Assembly: GCA_034770075.1 (NCBI GenBank)
Contig: CM068385.1
Coordinates: 71,182,479-71,246,478, forward strand
Reading direction: 5' to 3'
Source of the DNA: Aralia elata
Lineage: Eukaryota; Streptophyta; Magnoliopsida; Apiales; Araliaceae
Length of the DNA stretch: 64,000 nucleotides
Part shown: positions 58,205-64,000 of the stretch, piece after piece
How the letters are laid out: each line of letters opens with the position of its first letter
How positions within the stretch are numbered: position 1 is the stretch's first letter
Translations under genes and position numbers: made by a program
Notes under the pieces: generated by a model
Told to the model about the DNA's origin: nothing
Seen by the model: the letters and a program-made list of their open reading frames with translations, nothing else
Databases searched by the model: none

Positions 58205-59825
58205 TGAGAAGCTGTCGTTAAGCAATCCAAAAATAAACCTCACTTTTACTCTACAAGTTCAAATAATAAGCACAATAGCAAGTAAGGATTGATCCCACAG
58301 AGAATGATATTGCTTTGAATTTATTCTAATGTTTCTAAATAATAAATAAAGAATTGGGGGGTTTTGAATTATGATTAACTAAAGAAAACAAAGTTAAAAT
58401 AATAAAGATAATCAAATAAATCAAAGCTTCAGTTCTTCAGTTCAGCTTCACCAATTTACAGTAATAGAATAATCAAGTTAATATTATTTCTTCCTTCAAT
58501 GAAATTAACAACCCTAGATATCAGCAATCGGTCGATTATCCAAAATTCTCCTTAGGTTTTAAATTTAATGTGACAATCGCCCCCACTAGACTCTAACTAT
58601 TATACAACCCAGAACTATTAGTCGAGATTTAATATAACAGAAGCATTAAGAATTAGAGAATTAGGTTATTCCAAGTAACAATCACACTATCAGGGATTAT
58701 TTAACTTGCCTTCTGATAACCTTAATAATACCCAAAAGCTTGTTCACAATCAAATATTATTAAGTACTACTTGTGATCAGATACAATATCTTTTGCTTAA
58801 TATTATATCTTAATCTAGCAATTGATATTCATCAGATTAATCTAACTGGCCACATTAAATCAATCAGATAAAATAATATATAAACAGTTAAAACAGATTA
58901 TCAGAATAAATCTCATATAAGAAGGAATTAATAACGAAACTCAATTATACTATTAACTGAAAATAAGGTTCCACATCCCCTTAGAACTGAATAAAAATAA
59001 ACTAAGCTAACATGCTGATAAACTAAGAATAATAAAATATGATCTAGGATGATGATCCAGGATGACCAGGATAATCCCAAGTGATTACAAGTGATAGGTA
59101 TTTATAGATAAATCTCTAAAGCCTCGAAGAATTCTAATCCAATTCTACTTCGGAAGTCTTCACTCTGCAGATATGGTAGGCTTCTAAATCCTTGTCAATC
59201 TCTAAAATTCAACTTTAGGTAACTTCCTTATCAAATTAGAATTTAGTTTCCAAATCCAAGTCTTTCTTTAGTTTCCTTTTCTAATTCAATTCAGTTTTCA
59301 TATTAATTCAACTCATATGACATATCAAACTCTACTTCCCATAATCAGATGTAGTTTCCTTCTATGATTGTAATTCCATCTCCAAATCCTGTTAGGAATC
59401 TAACTCTAACATCCCAGCAATTCAAATCCTATTCAGAATTAGAAATCTGCATGTCGACTAAAATCGTAGAGTAACACTCTACACCAGCACTTCGTAGAAT
59501 TGACATGACATCGTAGAGTGAACTGTAACGATCGTCGAGTTGACAACACCATCGTAGAGTGGAACTTCTCTCGGAATTGTAGAGTTAACCTCATCAGTCG
59601 TAGAGTAACTTAGCCGCTGAACTGAAAACGTAGAGTCCTGTGAGCGTGGTCATAGAATACTTCTGCAAAACAACATAAAACTCAACATTAAACTCCATTT
59701 TTGCAAAATCACACTAAATTCTTCTATAAATCAATAAATACCTTAATTAAGCTCATAAACACAGAAAACATATAATAATACCAAGCATAAAAGAACCAAA
59801 AATATAGAATATTTTGCACCTATCA
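58205..59825 (-). repeat. TR-GAG 5' LTR
   Basis: TGAGAAGCTGTCG...CACCTATCA, 1621 bp, TATA candidate at 59099-59107, CGTAGAGT word array at about 59462-59660. Confidence 0.9.
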
Positions 59826-59830
59826 GGTTT

Positions 59831-60723
59831 TCTCCTAGGCTCACAATTTTACCAAATTCATATCAATTCAAATCATACAATCTAATTTCAAAGTCCATAA
59901 TTAGAAGAAGACCTGAATTCTTCTAAATATGGCTTTAGAAGCCTTGGGCTTCTTTCTAAGCTCAAAAACAAAGAATTCATTCAAAATTAAGGAGATTATA
60001 TAAATCTAATTTCTAGATCTATCATGTGGTAGGTCTAATTTTCATGGGTATGGACCCACAAACCTTAGATTCACCTAGGATTTTAACAATTTTAATTCAA
60101 AATTTCACCTAAACAATTCAATGGATTTATATGATTTCAAATAAGATCAATGCTCATACTAAATGAGAAGTAGAGATGATATAGAGATAATAATTAGCAA
60201 TTCTAGATGATTCGATTGAGTTTAGGAAAATTATAGTTGAACCTTGCTATCTTGAGGAGGGAGATGGATTCCAAAGCTTGAAGTGGCCTCCTTATTCATT
60301 TTCATTGATTGGATATTGAAGAAGAGATGAAGAAATAAAGGTTTAATTATATTTTCTCTTTTTCTTTTCTCTCACTTTTCCATGTATTTTTAGGAGCTTC
60401 TCTCACTAGAATCTCTTAGCCTTCTCTCTCTTCTTATGCATGAAATGAAAGAACAAGGAACAAATATTGTTGGATGGATACAGGGGGTGAGTCGCGACTA
60501 TTAGTGTGGCTTTGGCCTTGCGTCGCGACTATAGGCGCAACTTTGGCCCTAGTTTCCAGGGCGCGCACATAGGTCAGTTTGGGGTCCTATTCTCTCTCTT
60601 TCCCCTCTTGGTATTCCTATTTTTTCCTTTTTGGACCCCAAAGTGCTATATTTTTTGAATTTCTCCTCCTTGGGTGTTTTTCTTGGTTGTCTAAAAGCAA
60701 ACTGTAAATTTTGGGTGTCTACA
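59831..60723. repeat. Solo LTR, right part
   Basis: Continues the 31077 LTR after the TR-GAG. It contains two GTCGCGACTAT words (about 60492 and 60522) in a GC-rich patch (60485-60570). Only 19 bp separate its duplicated CTCGG from the next LTR. No gene. Confidence 0.8.
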
Positions 60724-60747
60724 CTCGGGATAAGCTTAGAATTAAAG

Positions 60748-63700
60748 TGTAATACCCCGAATATTTGTACGGCTAGAAATATAGTCTTAAATGATTAATG
60801 TGATGGTATTGTATGATAATCCTTAGATAAGGATAACTAATTGTGTAAGAATGACGTATGATTGTGATAAATACGATTATAGGTTAATTGGTAACAAAAC
60901 CTAGATGTTGAGAAAGAGAGATGTGTATAGAATGATTAAATATTTTTTTAATATATGTGTTAAGGAAAACCTATATGGTTTAATATGAGTAAAGATGTAA
61001 AGAGAGATTTTTGGTACAAAAAGTCTCTAAGAAAGTTATGTAATATACTCGATTAGCATGTGGCTTAATGTATAATATTGAAGAATAAGGATTATGTGGA
61101 CTAACTGTGATGGAGTAATATATATAAAGTTATTCGCGAGTAAGTGATGAGATGGATATTAATAGTTGGTTTAAACTAATTGTTTAAACTAACTAAGGGA
61201 ACTAATACTTGTATAAAAATCATGTTAAGTAGTTAAAACTCGAATTTGAGTTCGGAGTGGAATCTAGAAATACGAAATATATATTTGAGTCCGGAACATC
61301 AAATTAAGTAGGAAAAGACTGTAAACACAATATAGTGGCGTGGTTAACTTTTGGTCAAAGTCAACAGTTGACTTTTATGATAAAAAGTTAAAATTAGAGT
61401 TCGGAGTAAAAGTTTGATGAACGGACTGCGGATTTGAATCTGGGACGTCCAAATTAGTAAGAATAGACTATAAACACAAAATGTGTCATTGAATTTGATG
61501 AAGTGAATATGTCCATAGCGTTGAGAATGTCGACTTTAGTAGGAATCGACTATATTCACAAAAAAGTTAATTTTCAGATGTCAAAATGGTCAAATATTTA
61601 ATTAAAGGGTTAAATGAGTAGTTAAAAGGAAAAAGGAAGTTGAAATCTGATGGAGTGGGGCCCATGAGGGCTGTTGAAGATTAAAATTGAGAAGAGAGAG
61701 TAAATTCTTCTTAATAAAGGAGGGAGTAAAAAGGGTTTAATGGGATGGGGGTTATTTTCTTTTAACCCAGAACCTTTCAAATTCTCAATCTCTTTCTATT
61801 TCTTAGCTTAACTGATAGATGGGAAGGTGAAAAGGTTGAGCAAGCATTTGCAAGTCTCTATACGTACTCCTTACCTTGTAACCTTACAATCATTTTTTTG
61901 GCAAAAACTACCATTTCATAAGTAATTGAGAGAGAAGATAGGGAGCTTGGGAGAAGAAGAAGAAGAATAGCTAGGGAGGTTGAGCTAAGGAGGAAGGAGG
62001 AACTCTTTCAAACTTGAATTCAAGAAGAGAACTCTTGAGAAGGTATGTCTAAAAACTTTAAGATTATCTTGCTTTCTAAGTCATGGAAGTGTGGTGAAGA
62101 TGATGATAATGAATAACCATGTTAGTATGTATGAAAATAGAATTAAGATGAAAACATGAAATTTTGAAACAATTCTTAAGCTATACTTGAATATATATGC
62201 TTGGTTGTGGGAGATTAATGTATGATGGAGGGTCATGAAGGACCCTAAGTATAAGGATGGATTGTTTGGAGATTGGATTTTAACATGTTCAAATTAGAAT
62301 GAGACCTGAGCTTTAAAACCATGCACATCACTTGTTTGATAAAATGCCTAAAAGATGCTATTATCCTAAAACATGAGAACTGGTTAAAGTTTGATGTTAG
62401 GTAATATACACATATGAGTTATGAAAATGTTTCAATTGGAACGATGGAAAAATAAGCGATAACGAAGTTATGGCGAAATTTTTTGTAAAGAATGTTAAAA
62501 TTAAAAAAGTCTCGGGGGGACTTTCGGGCTAATTTTTCGACTTGTTAGTGATGCTGAAATTATGTGTAGTCTTGGGAGTTTTGTAGAGCATGTTACAAGC
62601 TTTCCATAGCCTCTGGAATGGTCTAATTCCGACTAAAAACGAAGAAGTTATAAAGGTTTGAAGTAGGTGTGTCAAAATCTGGAAAAGCTAGAAATTTTAG
62701 CAAAATGGGCAACGTATTCTGTATATTGGGCACGGCAGCACCTCCCACAAGCCTATTTTGGGCGTCGCGGCACCGGAATAGTGGTCAGCATGACTGCTTT
62801 GATCGCCTGTAGTAAAATGGGCATAACTTTTTCATACGAACTCCGATTGAGGTGATTCAAGATGATCCAGAAAGAGGAAGAGTAGACCTACAACTTTTAT
62901 TCTTTAAGTTGTATGATTTGAGGTGTGGAGAAGGGTGGTCTAATTTGACCATTTTTAGGACTGTTGTGTATTCGGAGGCAATCGGAGGGCGACAGGCACG
63001 CATGTATACTACGTATAATGCTTATGACGCTAAAAGATATTATTCTAAGTTCTAAAACATGAACATTATGAAATATAATGATGCTTAACATTAATAAATG
63101 TTGAATTAGATAAGTGTATGAGCATGCTAAACATATGCAAATGAGGTGAATTGGGCGTGTGACGTATGAACGTCAAAACACCGTGTAAAGTGTTAATGAA
63201 CTTAAAAAGTTTTTTGATTCAAATGAAATGAAAATTATAAGATATGTAATGGGGTTAATATAAACCAATAAAAATGGATGATGATGAGGGTTGCAACATT
63301 TCCGAACGACGCGACGCCGAGTGATGTTTTGGGCATAATCGCGTTTATTAATTATAACACGTGAACAACAGGAAATGTGACTTATAATAAAAGATGTAAA
63401 CCTTTATGTGGAGTCTATATGTGACTAATTGGTATGTTATTATTAACGATGTTATGTAGGATATTTGAAGAGCAATTAGCGTAGCTTTTAAACAGCGCTC
63501 AAGACAAGTTTCCTAACTTCATTCGTTTCATGTATTGAATGCAAGTTTCTTACTTGTACAAGTTATTATAATGTGCAAGTATCCTGATGTTACGTAAGTT
63601 TTTTCAGCGATGATAGTATCAATTGATTGTATGATGTTGTATAACTTGTTTGCACTTATTGTGCTATCGATGCCTGTTCCAATATTGAACTGTTGATGTT

Positions 63701-64000
63701 TTAAAGATTTTATTATACCTTGAATGTTGTTAAGATTATGTCCAAGTTAATTGTTTCGGCTGGATAAATGATGGATGGGTGAAATTGAGATGTTGAAAGT
63801 TTAGTAGTAATATGTAGAGTTAATACACGTGATGATAAGTTAGTGTCGACCCTAGTACAAGACACAAGATGATGTAAGTTAATAAAAACAGACACAGGTT
63901 GGTGTCAAAACAATAGTTAGACACAAGTTGTTGTCAACCCAAAGCGAAGGTAGTCGTTTAAGATGTAGAGCATATTAGGCTGAATCCCTAAACCACGAAC
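60748..64000 (+). repeat. Large LTR, continues past the window
   Basis: Starts TGTAATACCCCG, preceded by TAAAG. At least 3.25 kb. Segments at 62800-63200 match, inverted, 22790-23340. GC-rich words at about 62730-62790 (GGGCACGGCAGCACC, GGGCGTCGCGGCACC). Near the end (63845-63945) come small inverted repeats GACACAGGTTGGTGTC and GACACAAGTTGTTGTC. Short ORFs at 62667-63055 follow from the GC patch. No gene. Confidence 0.7.

Larger units (their letters stand above)
32421..59825 (-). mobile_element. Athila-type TR-GAG element without polymerase
   Basis: LTRs 32421-34042 (1622 bp) and 58205-59825 (1621 bp), flanked by the duplication GGTTT (32416-32420, 59826-59830). Minus strand: PBS at 58182-58199 next to the right LTR and purine tract at the left LTR. 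The internal region without the nested Tekay is about 3.3 kb: an Athila-type gag with zinc knuckle and a short stretch up to the RT border, but no RT, RNase H or integrase. This is the layout of terminal-repeat GAG (TR-GAG) elements, which must use enzymes from another element. Frames are broken. Confidence 0.85.
31077..60723. repeat. Solo LTR, split by the nested elements
   Basis: Starts TGTCGACACCGGG at 31077 and ends GGGTGTCTACA at 60723, flanked by the 5-bp duplication CTCGG (31072-31076 and 60724-60728). Without the TR-GAG insertion and its target duplicate it is about 2.24 kb (31077-32420 plus 59831-60723). No second LTR or internal region adjoins, so it is a solo LTR left by LTR-LTR recombination. 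The GGGGAAGGTATTAGGCACCC word resembles Tat/Ogre LTRs (from memory). Outermost level of the nest. Confidence 0.85.

Noticed and set aside
21438..60748. LTRs 21438 and 60748 as the two ends of one element
   Set aside because: They are in opposite orientation and share only parts of their sequence, so they belong to different insertions of one family.

Overview
The window is plant nuclear repeat DNA, most likely from a eudicot with a large, AT-rich genome. I found no host gene, tRNA or rRNA. Everything recognisable is LTR-retrotransposon sequence (Ty3/gypsy chromovirus of Tekay/Del type, Tat type, Athila type, and Ty1/copia) plus one MITE-like segment. The evidence is plant-type pol proteins, plant primer-binding sites (tRNA-iMet and tRNA-Asp types), and LTRs of 1.6 to 4.4 kb with TG...CA ends. 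I cannot name the species.

Layout. 1-5368: 3' part of a Tat-type Ty3/gypsy element on the minus strand (LTR end, polypurine tract, antisense coiled-coil ORF, decayed integrase, dual RNase H). 5369-15617: an old Tekay-like element on the minus strand inserted in the Tat pol, its right LTR cut by an inverted junction. 15618-17049: plus-strand leader, ORF0 and gag start of a related element. 17050-27134: three large LTRs that interrupt one another (17050-, 21438-, and 24411-27134 on the plus strand). 27135-31071: a non-coding internal region, a decayed Athila-type LTR, an inverted remnant LTR and a MITE-like element. 60748-64000: another large LTR that runs off the window.

The centrepiece, 31077-60723, is a clean four-level nest. 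A solo LTR (TSD CTCGG) was hit by a pol-less Athila-type TR-GAG element (32421-59825, TSD GGTTT). Its gag was hit by a Tekay chromovirus (36555-57455, TSD AACAG), and one Tekay LTR was hit by a Ty1/copia element (37095-46351, TSD CTAGG). All four target duplications can be read directly. LTR-LTR divergence rises outward (copia lowest, then Tekay, then TR-GAG), as nesting order requires.

Two observations go beyond routine TE annotation. First, several unrelated elements carry, in LTRs or non-coding leaders, arrays of short imperfect palindromes. Within an array the loop or core is kept while the stems change, sometimes with compensatory changes. In some homologous LTRs the array position is kept but the words differ, and the two LTRs of the Tekay element differ by a whole unit. 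Second, the Tekay-like elements carry an extra acidic coiled-coil ORF (here ORF0) between the 5' LTR and gag, seen in at least three copies. Each is preceded by a splice-acceptor-like sequence, and in one decayed copy the zinc knuckles normally in gag lie at the end of ORF0.
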